A DNA stretch of 50,393 nt from Chromatium weissei (lineage in GTDB: Bacteria; Pseudomonadota; Gammaproteobacteria; Chromatiales; Chromatiaceae). A program made the position numbers and the translations under genes. The notes beneath the pieces were generated by a model. The model did no database searches and was not told where the DNA came from. It saw only the letters and a list, made by a program, of their open reading frames with translations. The DNA lies in the NCBI RefSeq assembly GCF_016583765.1, contig NZ_NRRR01000010.1:1-50393 (forward strand), read 5' to 3'. Shown one piece after another: positions 13,857 to 22,277 of this stretch (position 1 is the first letter of the stretch; each line of letters begins with the position of its first letter).

Positions 13857-14837
13857 ATGGAGATTCAGAAACACCTGCGCATCAGTACCGCAATTGCAGC
13901 CATCACTTGGATTCTATGGTTATTGCTCTTTGGGAATGATGCGCTAATCGCAGTGAAAGATTGGTGGTCAATCACGATAACCATGATCTTTGGGTCAATC
14001 ATTGCCGGTGCAACCAGTGAAGGCGGTGGCGCGGTGGCATTTCCGGTCTTTACCAAATTGCTGCATATCGCGCCTTGGGATGCCAAGTTGTTTGCACTTG
14101 CGATTCAAAGTGTTGGCATGACCGCAGCATCCATTGTCATTGTCCTGATGCGAATACGGATTGATTGGAATGTCATTCGATGGACGAGTATTGGCGGTGC
14201 AGTGGGCATGTTCTTTGGTGCAATGGGATTGGCACAGCACTTACCGCCGGATGTTACCAAAATGACCTTCACCATCATGGTCAGCAGCTTTGGTGTGGTG
14301 CTTTACATCATCAATCGCCGTGAGCGTTATTGCCATGAACAAATGCCCGTGAATGGATCATTGGAACGTAGTTTATTGATTGGTGTTGGATTATTCGGTG
14401 GCATGTTATCCAGTATCGTGGGCACTGGATTAGACATCGTGACGTTCTCGTTATTGGTGTTGCTATTCCGTATGAGCGAGAAAGTCGCAACGCCAACATC
14501 AGTGGTGTTAATGGCGATTAATTCACTGGTCGGCTGTCTGGTTTATTTCGTATTGATTGGAGAAGTCAATGCTGCGGTGCGAAGTTATTGGCTTGCTGCC
14601 GTACCAGTGGTGGTCATTGGCGCACCGCTCGGAGTTTTGATCTGCAATGACCTATCTCGCCGAACCATTGTGAATGTCTTACTTGCGCTCATTAGCATTG
14701 AACTCATCACAACTCTCCTGATTATTCCATTGCGCTTTGACATCATTATCTACAGCAGTATCACGATGCTGTTATTCATTGCGATCTATCTATGGATGAT
14801 GCGCATACAGCGTTATGAATCCCTGATAACAACCTGA
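13857..14837 (+). CDS. TauE/SafE-family membrane exporter
   Basis: A 326-residue protein with about nine membrane segments and two similar halves: GSIIAGATSEGGGAVAFPVFTKLL in the first and FGGMLSSIVGTGLDIVTFSLLVLLFRMSEKVATPTSVVLMAINSLVG in the second, typical of TauE/SafE. Members export sulfite, sulfonates or small sulfur compounds. It follows the ICMT-like gene with only a few bases between, either from GTG 13848 (adjacent to the previous TGA) or from ATG 13857, given here. It is the last gene of the MerR operon. Confidence 0.87.
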   Translation: MEIQKHLRISTAIAAITWILWLLLFGNDALIAVKDWWSITITMIFGSIIAGATSEGGGAVAFPVFTKLLHIAPWDAKLFALAIQSVGMTAASIVIVLMRIRIDWNVIRWTSIGGAVGMFFGAMGLAQHLPPDVTKMTFTIMVSSFGVVLYIINRRERYCHEQMPVNGSLERSLLIGVGLFGGMLSSIVGTGLDIVTFSLLVLLFRMSEKVATPTSVVLMAINSLVGCLVYFVLIGEVNAAVRSYWLAAVPVVVIGAPLGVLICNDLSRRTIVNVLLALISIELITTLLIIPLRFDIIIYSSITMLLFIAIYLWMMRIQRYESLITT

Positions 14838-14882
14838 CGTTATTGCATTCAATACGCAACAAACAGCCAATAACAGGGATTG
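14825..14882 (+). promoter_or_regulatory. upstream element shared with the Phd/RelE operon
   Basis: GATAACAACCTGACGTTATTGCAT, then CATTCAATACGCA, CAAT and AGGGATTG precede trfA. The same blocks in the same order stand before the Phd-like antitoxin at 19398-19469, and a shorter version (GATAACGAGGCAT...AATAGGGATTG) before the AcrVA2-like gene. A common promoter or regulator site is likely; no clear -10 could be assigned. Confidence 0.55.
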
Positions 14883-14893
14883 CGGAGAATGTG

Positions 14894-15823
14894 ATGCAAG
14901 ACGAGGAAAAACCTAAAGGTCGTTCCGGTGAAAGTGCTGTACAAATTTGTGAGCGATTACATGCTAGAGCAGTAGAACGAGAGCGCGTCAAACGCGCAGA
15001 TGACGAAGCCAAAGCACTGGCGCAGGGCAAAGCACTGCAAAAGACCGCCAAGATTATTCAACTCCCAGTTTGGTCAGATTGTTCTCGTGGAGTGCCCAAT
15101 GGCGTATTGCGATCAGCGTTATTCGGTGCAATTAAACGCGGCCCACGTAAAACTATTAACCGCGAGTTTATGAATACACTCGAAGGCTATGAAATCCGCT
15201 ATACCGGTGCGCGTCTTGACCAATCCGATCTTGATGTCTGGGAAACGCTGCTGGACTTAGCCCGTAAACAGGCATTGGAGAATCAAAATCATGTCTACAC
15301 CACCGAGCGGGCGCTATTGCAAAAAATGGGTCGCGCTTACGGAAAAAGTGGGCGGGAATGGTTGAAAAGTGCAACAGCACGATTGTCTGCAACCAATGTC
15401 GAATTCGCCCATGCAAATTTTACCTATGGCGGTTCTCTGGTGGATGAGTTCTACCGTGATGACGATACCAGTCGTTACGTCATCGTGCTCAACCCGAAGT
15501 TACTTGCAATGTTCGCCCGCAATGACTGGACGCAGGTCGATTGGGATCAACGCCAACGGCTGAGAGGACAACCACTTGCCCAATGGCTGCACGGGTTTTA
15601 CTCAACCCACGTCGAACCGTATCCGCTCAAGGTCAAAACCTTGCATCGACTGTCGGGAAGCGAGAACAAAGAAATGCGTGACTACCGGCGTGAGCTACGC
15701 GAAGCCTTGAAAGCACTAGATTTAGTCACTGGCTGGCAGTCGTCGATTGACAAGCTCGACAACGTGCATGTCAAGAAAACACCGACACCCAGCCAAACAC
15801 GGCATTTGAACAAGAAAAAGTAA
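14894..15823 (+). CDS. trfA: TrfA-family plasmid replication initiator
   Basis: A 309-residue initiator of the TrfA family. Diagnostic stretch: VPNGVLRSALFGAIKRGPRKTINREFMNTLEGYEIRYTGARLDQSDLDVWETLLDLARK, then ALLQKMGRAYGKSGREWLKSATARLSA. TrfA binds iterons at oriV, opens the origin and recruits helicase. The winged-helix regions occupy most of the protein; a charged N-terminal tail (DEEKPKGRSG) precedes. ATG 14894 has a GGAG site nine bases upstream. A terminator and then an iteron-bearing origin follow, as expected for a plasmid replicon related to IncP. Confidence 0.93.
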   Translation: MQDEEKPKGRSGESAVQICERLHARAVERERVKRADDEAKALAQGKALQKTAKIIQLPVWSDCSRGVPNGVLRSALFGAIKRGPRKTINREFMNTLEGYEIRYTGARLDQSDLDVWETLLDLARKQALENQNHVYTTERALLQKMGRAYGKSGREWLKSATARLSATNVEFAHANFTYGGSLVDEFYRDDDTSRYVIVLNPKLLAMFARNDWTQVDWDQRQRLRGQPLAQWLHGFYSTHVEPYPLKVKTLHRLSGSENKEMRDYRRELREALKALDLVTGWQSSIDKLDNVHVKKTPTPSQTRHLNKKK

Positions 15824-15844
15824 TCAAATAAACGCTTTACCTTA

Positions 15845-15886
15845 AAAACGCGATGCGGTTGGTTCTCAACTGCATCGCGTTTTTTG
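15845..15886 (+). terminator. rho-independent terminator of trfA
   Basis: AAAACGCGATGC and GCATCGCGTTTT form a twelve-base stem with a 15-base loop and trailing T run, 21 bases after the trfA stop. Confidence 0.92.
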
Positions 15887-15889
15887 TTT

Positions 15890-16027
15890 GGGGCGTAGCA
15901 CATAGGTAGCGAGCACAAGTTGCTAAAGATTAAGGATTTTTATGATGAGACAGGGGCATAGCACCCACGCTTGTCTACTCAATCACTGAAAAACAAAAGA
16001 TTTCCACTCGGCATAGCACACATAGCG
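15890..16027. repeat. scattered iteron copies
   Basis: Three single copies related to the main array: GGGGCGTAGCACATAG at 15890-15905, GGGGCATAGCACCCACGC at 15953-15970 (perfect) and CGGCATAGCACACATAG at about 16009-16025. They lie between trfA and the array. With the five tandem copies this makes eight potential initiator sites. Confidence 0.8.
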
Positions 16028-16262
16028 TTGACACCGACTAACAACCAGTTTTCAGGGTGCAGAAGGCACACGATCTGAAGTTAAACATCTGATTTTTCAA
16101 TAAAATTAAATGTTGCAGCGCACAACCATTTTTCAGCAAGTTTCAATAAAAACAGAAAGTTAGAGATTCTGGCGACAAATGAGGCTCAAACAAGAGCACT
16201 TGAACGCAACAACAGCGAATCGGATCAAGTCAGAAAAACAATGATTTTTTAGGAAAAAAAGC

Positions 16263-16368
16263 GGGGCATAGCACCCACGCAGGTGGGGCATAGCACCCAC
16301 GCAGGTGGGGCATAGCACCCACGCAGGTGGGGCATAGCACCCACGAAAGTGGGGCATAGCACCCATGC
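16263..16368. repeat. oriV iteron array, five copies at 22-base period
   Basis: GGGGCATAGCACCCACGC starts at 16263, 16285, 16307, 16329 and 16351, an exact 22-base period, with AGGT as the usual linker. The last two units are slightly altered (ACGAAAGT, ACCCATGCC). A 22-base period places sites on one face of the helix, as in the RK2 origin bound by TrfA. AT-rich sequence (16080-16260) flanks on the left and T-rich sequence on the right, suitable for opening. This is the likely replication origin. Confidence 0.9.
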
Positions 16369-16700
16369 CGACCTCAAAAAAAACGCTTGCAAGCTGTTGA
16401 TTTTGGTCGATTTGTTGCGCTGCACAAAAAAGCCCTAATCTTTTCTAATCTTTTTTAACCGTATTCAAGAACTCAGTTCTTTTCACGGCTTACCCACGCG
16501 CACGCGATGAACGCCAATCCACAACCCACAACCAACTGAAAACAAAAACTTTTTTCTCAGACTTCAAATCCAGAAAAAACATCAATGACAAGCCCACACC
16601 CGACAAGCCAAAATCCACAACCAACTGAAAAATAACGGAAATTGTGGGCGCGTGTGCACGTGCGCATATACCCACGCACACGATGAACGCAAAGAAGTGA
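16369..16700. other. origin flank with direct repeats
   Basis: No gene is seen. CCCACGCGCACGCGATGAACGC at its left end (from about 16491) returns in altered form near 16671 (CCCACGCACACGATGAACGC), and AATCCACAACCAACTGAAAA-like blocks occur near 16515 and 16610. The latter hold degenerate DnaA-box-like sequence (AATCCACA). The region probably belongs to the origin. Confidence 0.5.
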
Positions 16701-16872
16701 ATCAACTCACTGAATCTCAAGACTTTTCACCTGAATCAGGATTAGCTCGGTCTACCAGTGAACAGGGTTAAGTACCGAATGAGTCAATCAACTCACTGAA
16801 TCTCAAGACTTTTCACCTGAATCAGGATTAGCTCGGTCTACCAGTGAACAGGGTTAAGCACCGAATGAGTCA
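16701..16872. repeat. 86-base tandem duplication
   Basis: 16701-16786 and 16787-16872 differ by one base (T at 16773, C at 16859). Each unit begins ATCAACTCACTGAATC and includes CACCTGAATCAGGATT and GTTAAGNACCGAATGAG. It is non-coding, next to the origin, and may carry protein sites for copy control or incompatibility, or be a recent slip duplication. Confidence 0.9.
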
Positions 16873-16964
16873 ACCAGCACAGCCAAATATCGCCACCAAA
16901 TGCGCTGTAACGCTCGCTACGCCATTTGCAAGGCGTAGGAGCTAGATTCGTACCAACCAGATCG

Positions 16965-17258
16965 TCATCGCGCCCTAGACGCATACAGCGCATTCTGAAG
17001 CGTCTGCACTTTCACCTCAGCAGTGACCGCACATTGAGTCATCGCTTTTGCCAAACGCTAGGCATCGCTCAATTCCGTCCTGAGCACGTTTAGGGCGGTT
17101 TCATGGGCGAGGGAATGCAAGTCGATGCGCCTGAGCCTCACAAAGGGCGTGGTGAGCGTTCTGACGCATTTCAGGGCACTCTGTGCGTAGGGGTTCAAGC
17201 TGACTGCCAGTTCCCTCACCGATCCTGATTCAGTGCGATTCGTGATGCCTGAGCGTAT
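16965..17258 (-). pseudogene. possible decayed small gene near the origin
   Basis: A minus-strand frame reads VRELAVSLNPYAQSALKCVRTLTT...ALNVLRTELSDA, meets TAG at 17058-17060, then goes on RLAKAMTQCAVTAEVKVQTLQNALYASRAR to TGA at 16965-16967. It looks like a helical protein with one nonsense codon. A GTG at 17219 is the only start candidate. The rest of 16873-17560 shows only a hairpin (CTACGCC/GGCGTAG, 16917-16938) and AT-rich sequence after 17270. Confidence 0.28.
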
Positions 17259-17560
17259 TCATCACGCAATTGATTCAATTCCTGTATCAACTTTGTTAAT
17301 TCAATCACTTCTCTAATACACCAGTTTATTATTGAATAACTGCCGATTCAAAGAACTAAAGTTGTTATTAACATGACAAATCAATAGCCAAACAAAGTCA
17401 ATGATTCAGCGAATAAAGCATCCTCTATTGTATTTAATACTGATCGTTTTCTGTCATCAAATTAACCACGATAACAAGACCAATAATCAGCACAGATTGC
17501 CAATAGAATCAAACAGTCATACACTGCGCCAACGCTAATCACAACGCAGTCAGGTTGCTC

Positions 17561-18208
17561 ATGTTTCGATTGAACTGGTGTTGGATACTATTGTTTTGTT
17601 CAGTCAATGCTTGGAGTTGGGAAGAGGAAAAAGTGATTGAATACATCACGGCTTATCATCCGATTCTTCGAGCACAACGAGTGGTCACTACTGAATACAC
17701 ACCACCCAGCAGTATTGGATCACGCCTGAAGGAATACACGGCGCTTTACGGACGTGCTGGAGCGGGTGGAACGGATTACTTAAGTGGTGAAAGTCAACCA
17801 TTGGTCTTACAGGCTGGAGTGCAGATCACCATTCCGTTGACCAGTACAAAAGAGCGACGGGATCACGCATTGAAAGCAGTGGAAGAAATGCGTTCAATGG
17901 ATGAAATACAAGGTAAGATCATTACCGCAATGGGTGAACTGCGAAATCAGGAAAGTGAATTAACTGCGAGTGAAACCCGCTTGAAGTTTTACAGCGAAAA
18001 GTCGGAATGGATGCAAAAGCGCGTCAGTGATGGATTCAGTGATGTTGAATCCTTGTGGACATTGGGACAGAAGCTCAATGACGAACGGGCTAATGCAGAG
18101 AAACTGCGTATTCAAACCCGTTCAGTGCGGTATCAATTGGCACATCAAGCGGGTAATCAGTGGCGGGAATTGTTGCGCTATTTAGAAGGCAAGGGCGGGT
18201 TGCAGTAG
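17561..18208 (+). CDS. secreted coiled-coil protein, TolC-like half
   Basis: A 215-residue protein with a signal peptide (MFRLNWCWILLFCSVNAWS) and long helices rich in heptads (STKERRDHALKAVEEMRSMDEIQGKIITAMGELRNQESELTASETRLKFYSEKSEWMQKRV). The AYHPILRAQR motif near the mature N-terminus is reminiscent of outer membrane efflux (TolC-family) helices, but a full TolC is twice as long and no pump genes are near. It is probably a periplasmic protein. A paralogous role in plasmid-encoded envelope functions cannot be shown. Confidence 0.5.
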   Translation: MFRLNWCWILLFCSVNAWSWEEEKVIEYITAYHPILRAQRVVTTEYTPPSSIGSRLKEYTALYGRAGAGGTDYLSGESQPLVLQAGVQITIPLTSTKERRDHALKAVEEMRSMDEIQGKIITAMGELRNQESELTASETRLKFYSEKSEWMQKRVSDGFSDVESLWTLGQKLNDERANAEKLRIQTRSVRYQLAHQAGNQWRELLRYLEGKGGLQ

Positions 18209-18248
18209 GTTAATCAACCGTTGATGAATAATCTGGTATCTTTTGAAC

Positions 18249-18590
18249 ATGAATACTTGGACTGTCATTTTTACCTCTGAGGCGGAACAAGAGTTTTGTG
18301 CTCTGCCAGCCGATATAAAGGCACATGGAGTACGCATCGCCCACCTGTTGCAGGCATTGGGTCCATCACGGGTTCGTGAACCCTATGTGAAGCATTTAGA
18401 AGGTAAGTTGTGGGAAATGCGTTTATCTGGTCGGAATGGAATTGCTCGTGCGCTGTATTTTGCGCAGGTTGGACGGTATTTATATGTCGTGCGTGTTTTT
18501 GTGAAGAAAACGCAGAAAACACCACGCCGAGAAATTGAATTGGCATTACGCCGCATTGCTGAGATTGATGCCCATGAAAACACTGAATGA
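18249..18590 (+). CDS. HigB-like toxin (phage Gp49 type, RelE superfamily)
   Basis: A 113-residue toxin of the Gp49/HigB group. Diagnostic sequence: VKHLEGKLWEMRLSGRNGIARALYFAQVGRYLYVVRVFVKKTQKTPRREIELALRRIAE, with the family's KLWELR...RVFyf...LlhgFvKKtqktP..ei..A pattern. Such toxins cleave mRNA on ribosomes. The toxin gene precedes the antitoxin and overlaps it by 17 bases, the usual reversed order for this family. ATG 18249 was chosen over TTG 18243. Confidence 0.92.
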   Translation: MNTWTVIFTSEAEQEFCALPADIKAHGVRIAHLLQALGPSRVREPYVKHLEGKLWEMRLSGRNGIARALYFAQVGRYLYVVRVFVKKTQKTPRREIELALRRIAEIDAHENTE

Positions 18591-18864
18591 CTTAACCGCA
18601 GAATTGATGCAAAACCCTGAATTCAAAGCGGCTTATGATGTGCTTGAACCTGAGTTTGAACGCGCCATGACCATTATTGCTGCCCGTACTGCACAAGGAT
18701 TAACGCAGGAACAATTAGCCGAACGATTAAATCTCTCGGTGTCTTATATCGCTCGTTTAGAAAGTGGACGGGTTATCCCTTCAATGCGCACTTGGGAACG
18801 CATTGCTACAGCCACTGGAACCCGCGCTAAGGTCACATTGGAAATATCGGTATCACGGTCTTAA
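18574..18864 (+). CDS. HigA-like XRE antitoxin
   Basis: A 96-residue antitoxin with an XRE helix-turn-helix: QGLTQEQLAERLNLSVSYIARLESGRVIPSMRTWERIATATGTRAKVTLE. The N-terminal MKTLNDLTAELMQNPEFKAAYDVLEPEFE is typical of HigA partners of Gp49-type toxins. It overlaps the toxin gene and likely represses their common promoter. Confidence 0.92.
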   Translation: MKTLNDLTAELMQNPEFKAAYDVLEPEFERAMTIIAARTAQGLTQEQLAERLNLSVSYIARLESGRVIPSMRTWERIATATGTRAKVTLEISVSRS

Positions 18865-18929
18865 TTTCATGGATTCAATTGGCGCATCAGGTGTGAATTG
18901 TTGCGCTATCTGGAGGACAAAATAAATCA

Positions 18930-19295
18930 ATGGCGGAACGCACATTAACCATGACCATTCAACCGGATTGGCGGATGGCATTACGATTCGCTGGTCAAGC
19001 CGCACAAGCTGAGACTTATCAAGGCGAAACCCTAAACTTCGAGACCCCTGCTGCCTGTTTTGGTCGTCTCACTGAACGACGATGGGCATTGATTGATGCA
19101 CTGCTTGGTGCGGGTGAACTACCGATCCGCGCATTAGCAAGACGAGTGCAGCGCGATGTGAAGCGTGTCCATGAGGATGTTGTCGTGCTCGCTGAACTCG
19201 GAATCGTGGAACGCACTGCTCAGGGTGGTGTGATCTGTCCCTATACCGAAATTCGGATTGATATGCGTCTGAAACCATCTGCCAATGCCGCTTAA
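18930..19295 (+). CDS. HVO_A0114-like winged-helix DNA-binding protein
   Basis: A 121-residue protein. GAGELPIRALARRVQRDVKRVHEDVVVLAELGIVERTAQGGVICPYTEIRIDM is the winged-helix core of the HVO_A0114 group of putative transcriptional regulators, often found beside RelE/ParE-type toxins and standing in for an antitoxin. Here no toxin overlaps it, although the HigBA pair is just upstream. GGAGG lies 13 bases before the ATG, rather far. Confidence 0.78.
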   Translation: MAERTLTMTIQPDWRMALRFAGQAAQAETYQGETLNFETPAACFGRLTERRWALIDALLGAGELPIRALARRVQRDVKRVHEDVVVLAELGIVERTAQGGVICPYTEIRIDMRLKPSANAA

Positions 19296-19397
19296 TTGAT
19301 AAAAGGCTGATTTTATTGGAATAAGCTCGTAAACAGTACGCTTTGCAGTACGATTTGAAGTGTGATTGAATTCGACACTTGATTCACCATCCACTTT

Positions 19398-19469
19398 GAT
19401 AACAAGCTGACGTTATTGCATACGGTCACGCATTCAATATGCACCAAATATCCAATACAACAGGGATTG
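19398..19469 (+). promoter_or_regulatory. upstream element shared with trfA
   Basis: GATAACAAGCTGACGTTATTGCAT, CATTCAATATGCA, CAAATA and CAGGGATTG repeat the order found before trfA (14825-14882), with an 8-base insertion. It ends at the ribosome site of the Phd-like gene. The conservation between unrelated genes argues for a regulatory function. Confidence 0.55.
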
Positions 19470-19482
19470 AAAGGAGCACATC

Positions 19483-19737
19483 ATGCCTAGCATTACCGCT
19501 AATGAGCTGAAAACGAAGGGAATTGCTGCGATTGAATCACGTCTCGCGCAACAGCCAGAAGCGATGATTTCAGTGCGCGGGAAAGATCGTTTTGTGGTGA
19601 TGGACTTGGCGCATTACCACTATTTGCGTGAGTGCGAACTGGATGCAGCACTGGCAGCAACCCGTGCTGATTTAGCGGCGGGACGTTTCGTGATCGAATC
19701 ACCGGAAGCGCATCTTGCACGGATGGATGCGAGCTAA
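19483..19737 (+). CDS. Phd/YefM-type antitoxin
   Basis: An 84-residue antitoxin: MPSITANELKTKGIAAIESRLAQQPEAMISVRGKDRFVVMDLAHYHYLRECELDAAL is the Phd/YefM fold (ITANELK.kG...I...L.....v.i..rgk...V.m....Y..Lre). The C-terminal tail would bind the toxin. AAGGAG stands eight bases before ATG. The toxin ATG overlaps its stop by one base. Confidence 0.88.
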   Translation: MPSITANELKTKGIAAIESRLAQQPEAMISVRGKDRFVVMDLAHYHYLRECELDAALAATRADLAAGRFVIESPEAHLARMDAS

Positions 19738-20012
19738 TGGCATATGTGCTGGTGTTCACGGAGCAATACACGCGGCGGGCAACACACTTTTTACAGCGAC
19801 ATCCGCAACTGCGTCAGCAATATCTGAAAACCCTGCAATTACTTGAAACCAATCCCTTTCATCCGTCATTGCGTTGGCATCCGTTGAGCGGAAAACTGGA
19901 AGGGTTGTCCGCAGTGTCAATCAATCTGTCTTATCGCATTACGTTGGAATTCATCATTCAAGAGCAACAGATCATTCCCGTGAATGTCGGCGATCACGAT
20001 GCAGTGTATTGA
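19737..20012 (+). CDS. RelE/YafQ-like toxin
   Basis: A 91-residue RelE-superfamily protein: FTEQYTRRATHFLQRHPQLRQQYLKTLQLLETNPFHPSLRWHPLSGKLEGLSAVSINLSYRITLEFIIQEQQIIPVNVGDHDAVY. The LRxHPLSGKLxG, SYRI and NVGDHDxVY blocks are diagnostic of RelE/YafQ-type ribosome-dependent mRNA interferases, the final His probably catalytic. It is translationally coupled to the Phd-like antitoxin. Confidence 0.9.
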   Translation: MAYVLVFTEQYTRRATHFLQRHPQLRQQYLKTLQLLETNPFHPSLRWHPLSGKLEGLSAVSINLSYRITLEFIIQEQQIIPVNVGDHDAVY

Positions 20013-20036
20013 CCTGTTGCAGTGTATTGACCTGTT
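20001..20036. repeat. 18-base tandem duplication at the toxin gene end
   Basis: GCAGTGTATTGACCTGTT occurs twice in a row. The first copy includes the RelE-like stop codon, so the protein is unchanged by the duplication. Confidence 0.9.
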
Positions 20037-20132
20037 GAAGCCAGCAGTGCCGCTTAACTGAGCAATCGCATTCGCCTAATAAATCAATGGCGTTTAAGCT
20101 GTATGGCAGTTTCACCTTGCGGAGAACGTGAC

Positions 20133-21146
20133 ATGCAGGCAACTCCATTCGGTCGTGATGAATTGATTCACGAAGTCGCCAATGAGATCAAGAAAGGCAA
20201 GCATCTGGTGCTAACGGGTGCAATTGGTGTTGGCAAGTCCAGTGTATTGCGTGAATCTCTAAAACACATCGAACGACGGGTTTCAGAACGTCGTCACTTC
20301 AACCCGTTAACTGAAAATGCGCCACAACTCACTGAAGAACAGCGGCAATGTCGGCGGCGCTCACGCAATCGGGTTTTGATTTACATCACTGAATCGCAAG
20401 CCAAAGCGCAATTTGTCCAGATTGCGAAACGGTTACTGGAAACCGGCATCATCAAACCGTCAGCCCTGCATCTCGCCAAACGTTATGACGCTATTCCTCA
20501 TGCGGAATTGGAGTGGGCGGAATTGCAGCGCACCGTCAACCGTCTTGGAATTCGTGACATCTCAGCCGCTATTATTCCGGCGATCTATGCCTATGAAGGC
20601 AAGGTGTTGGTAGCAGTCGATGACATGACGAATCTCACGCCAACCCAACAGGCGTTCTGGCTCGCAATCTATGAACATGCGCAAGTCGTGACCTGTGCCA
20701 GCAGTCGTAAGAGCGGTTTGAATAAACTGTGGTGGAAGATGAAGATCATTGATGTGCCGCCATTGAAACCTGAAGCCGCTACTGCTTTGGTGCGTGATTA
20801 CATTGCACAACAGGGCATGATGATTGAATCACCTGATCTCTACATCGGGCATGTGGTGAAACAAGCGAATGGCAATCCGCAAGCAATCATGGACATGCTC
20901 AGTGAATCAGCGAAAGAGCGCGTGGTGAATAAGCAGCAGATTCGGGCGATGCGTCATGCAGCGGGTGTGTCTTATCTGGACTTCACGCCGGTGATGATTC
21001 TGTTTGGCGTGGCGATTGTGAGCACCCGTTATCTGGCAATGGGCATTGGTGATACGGCGCTGTATATCCTCGCTGGCATTGGTGCAGCGTTATTCCTTGC
21101 CATACGTTTTCTGTTTATGAAAGGAGCCGGTAAAGCCAGCGGATGA
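20133..21146 (+). CDS. membrane-anchored AAA ATPase
   Basis: A 337-residue ATPase with Walker A GAIGVGKS at residues 29-36 and Walker B VLVAVDDM near residue 160, the layout of ExeA/Orc-like STAND or MoxR-type P-loop proteins (FGRDELIHEVANEIKKGKHLVLTGAIGVGKSS). Two hydrophobic segments at the C-terminus (YLDFTPVMILFGVAIVSTRY and TALYILAGIGAALFLAIRFLF) anchor it to the membrane. Its stop overlaps the start of the YdjM-like gene by four bases (ATGA), so the two membrane proteins are made together. GGAG nine bases upstream supports ATG 20133. Role unknown. Confidence 0.8.
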   Translation: MQATPFGRDELIHEVANEIKKGKHLVLTGAIGVGKSSVLRESLKHIERRVSERRHFNPLTENAPQLTEEQRQCRRRSRNRVLIYITESQAKAQFVQIAKRLLETGIIKPSALHLAKRYDAIPHAELEWAELQRTVNRLGIRDISAAIIPAIYAYEGKVLVAVDDMTNLTPTQQAFWLAIYEHAQVVTCASSRKSGLNKLWWKMKIIDVPPLKPEAATALVRDYIAQQGMMIESPDLYIGHVVKQANGNPQAIMDMLSESAKERVVNKQQIRAMRHAAGVSYLDFTPVMILFGVAIVSTRYLAMGIGDTALYILAGIGAALFLAIRFLFMKGAGKASG

Positions 21147-22255
21147 TTGCCGGAACCCATGTTGCTTTTGCCACTGCGCTGTATCTGGGCGGAGCGGCAT
21201 TATTCGAGTATCAGCCCGACCTGATTGGCTGGGGACTGGCTGCATCCTGTGCATTGCTGCCGGATATTGATCTCCCGACCTCGAAGTTCGGACGGGTGCT
21301 GTTCTGGATTTCCACTCGTTTAGAGCGCCGCTTTGGTCATCGCACCCTCACCCATTCATTCATTGGTGTGCTGATGGTGGCTTTACTCACTGCACCGCTG
21401 CATTTAATAGGTTTGGGTGTGTATGGCTGGGCGATCATTGGCGGGTATTGGTCGCACCTGTGGATTGACATGTTCAATGTGCGCGGGATTGATTTGTTTT
21501 GGCCAAGTGCGATGCGCGTGGTCATGCCGGGCAATAAGGATCACCGCATCCTTGCTGGCAGTAAGCCGGAGATGATTCTGTTGATCTGTTTATTGGCGTT
21601 CAGTGCCTTGTTGTATCCCGTGAGTGGCATGGGATTTAGAACCGGACTGGCACATCTGCTCGGCAATTTCGACATGGCGCGGGAGCAATACGTCAAACAT
21701 GTTGGACAGCATTGGTATCGGTTGAAGCTGGAGGCGACGGATAACCTGACTCTGGAACGGATCAGCGGCGAGTTTCCAGTGGTCGGGATATGGAAGAATG
21801 GCTTGATCGTGTTGCAAGGCGAAGGCTTGCGGGCAGTGGGTGAGAATCTCGATGCCCACAACCTTTATCCAAATCATGTGGAATTGGTCACGGGTGAACC
21901 GCTGCGGGTGGTGGGTCAGCGGATCAACATGCGGGGACGAACCTTGGGCTGGTTGCTCAAACAACTGGATCAGAATCGCACCTGTTACTTGTCTGGTGAG
22001 CTGCGTATGGGCGACCAGAAAGCTGCGCCGTTGCAAGACCTTGATCGGTATCGTCCGGCGCTGTTCTCAGGTCAGGTGCTACGACTGCACTATGCTCGTG
22101 CGGATGATCTGACGGCTTATCTGGACATGGTGGCAGCCGAGGGTGAGGTGTTCATGCAGGTCTGGCTCAAATCCGGTGATCCGGCAGTGGAATTGCGCGT
22201 TAATGAGGTGGAAAAGACTGATGCTATTCCGGCGCAGTTAAAGGGATTTTTGTGA
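21143..22255 (+). CDS. YdjM/DUF457-family membrane metal-dependent hydrolase-like protein
   Basis: A 370-residue protein. Residues 1-200 form the YdjM (DUF457) membrane domain: MIAGTHVAFATALYLG, LLPDIDLPTSKFGR, RRFGHRTLTHSFIG and SHLWIDMFN contain the family's His/Asp metal ligands. The C-terminal 170 residues are soluble and unassigned (HWYRLKLEATDNLTLERISGEFPVVGIWKNG...). E. coli YdjM is SOS-induced and of unclear biochemical role. It is translationally coupled to the membrane AAA ATPase upstream, suggesting a joint function. Confidence 0.85.
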   Translation: MIAGTHVAFATALYLGGAALFEYQPDLIGWGLAASCALLPDIDLPTSKFGRVLFWISTRLERRFGHRTLTHSFIGVLMVALLTAPLHLIGLGVYGWAIIGGYWSHLWIDMFNVRGIDLFWPSAMRVVMPGNKDHRILAGSKPEMILLICLLAFSALLYPVSGMGFRTGLAHLLGNFDMAREQYVKHVGQHWYRLKLEATDNLTLERISGEFPVVGIWKNGLIVLQGEGLRAVGENLDAHNLYPNHVELVTGEPLRVVGQRINMRGRTLGWLLKQLDQNRTCYLSGELRMGDQKAAPLQDLDRYRPALFSGQVLRLHYARADDLTAYLDMVAAEGEVFMQVWLKSGDPAVELRVNEVEKTDAIPAQLKGFL

Positions 22256-22277
22256 TTTCATTACTTGAGAACGATCA

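Noticed and set aside
16160..16366. Minus-strand 68-codon frame with GAMPHLRGCYAP repeats
   Set aside because: It is the translation of the 22-base iterons; no start signal and lies in the origin.
16263..16368. CRISPR array
   Set aside because: The unit repeats every 22 bases with a constant four-base linker, so there are no spacers; no cas genes nearby.
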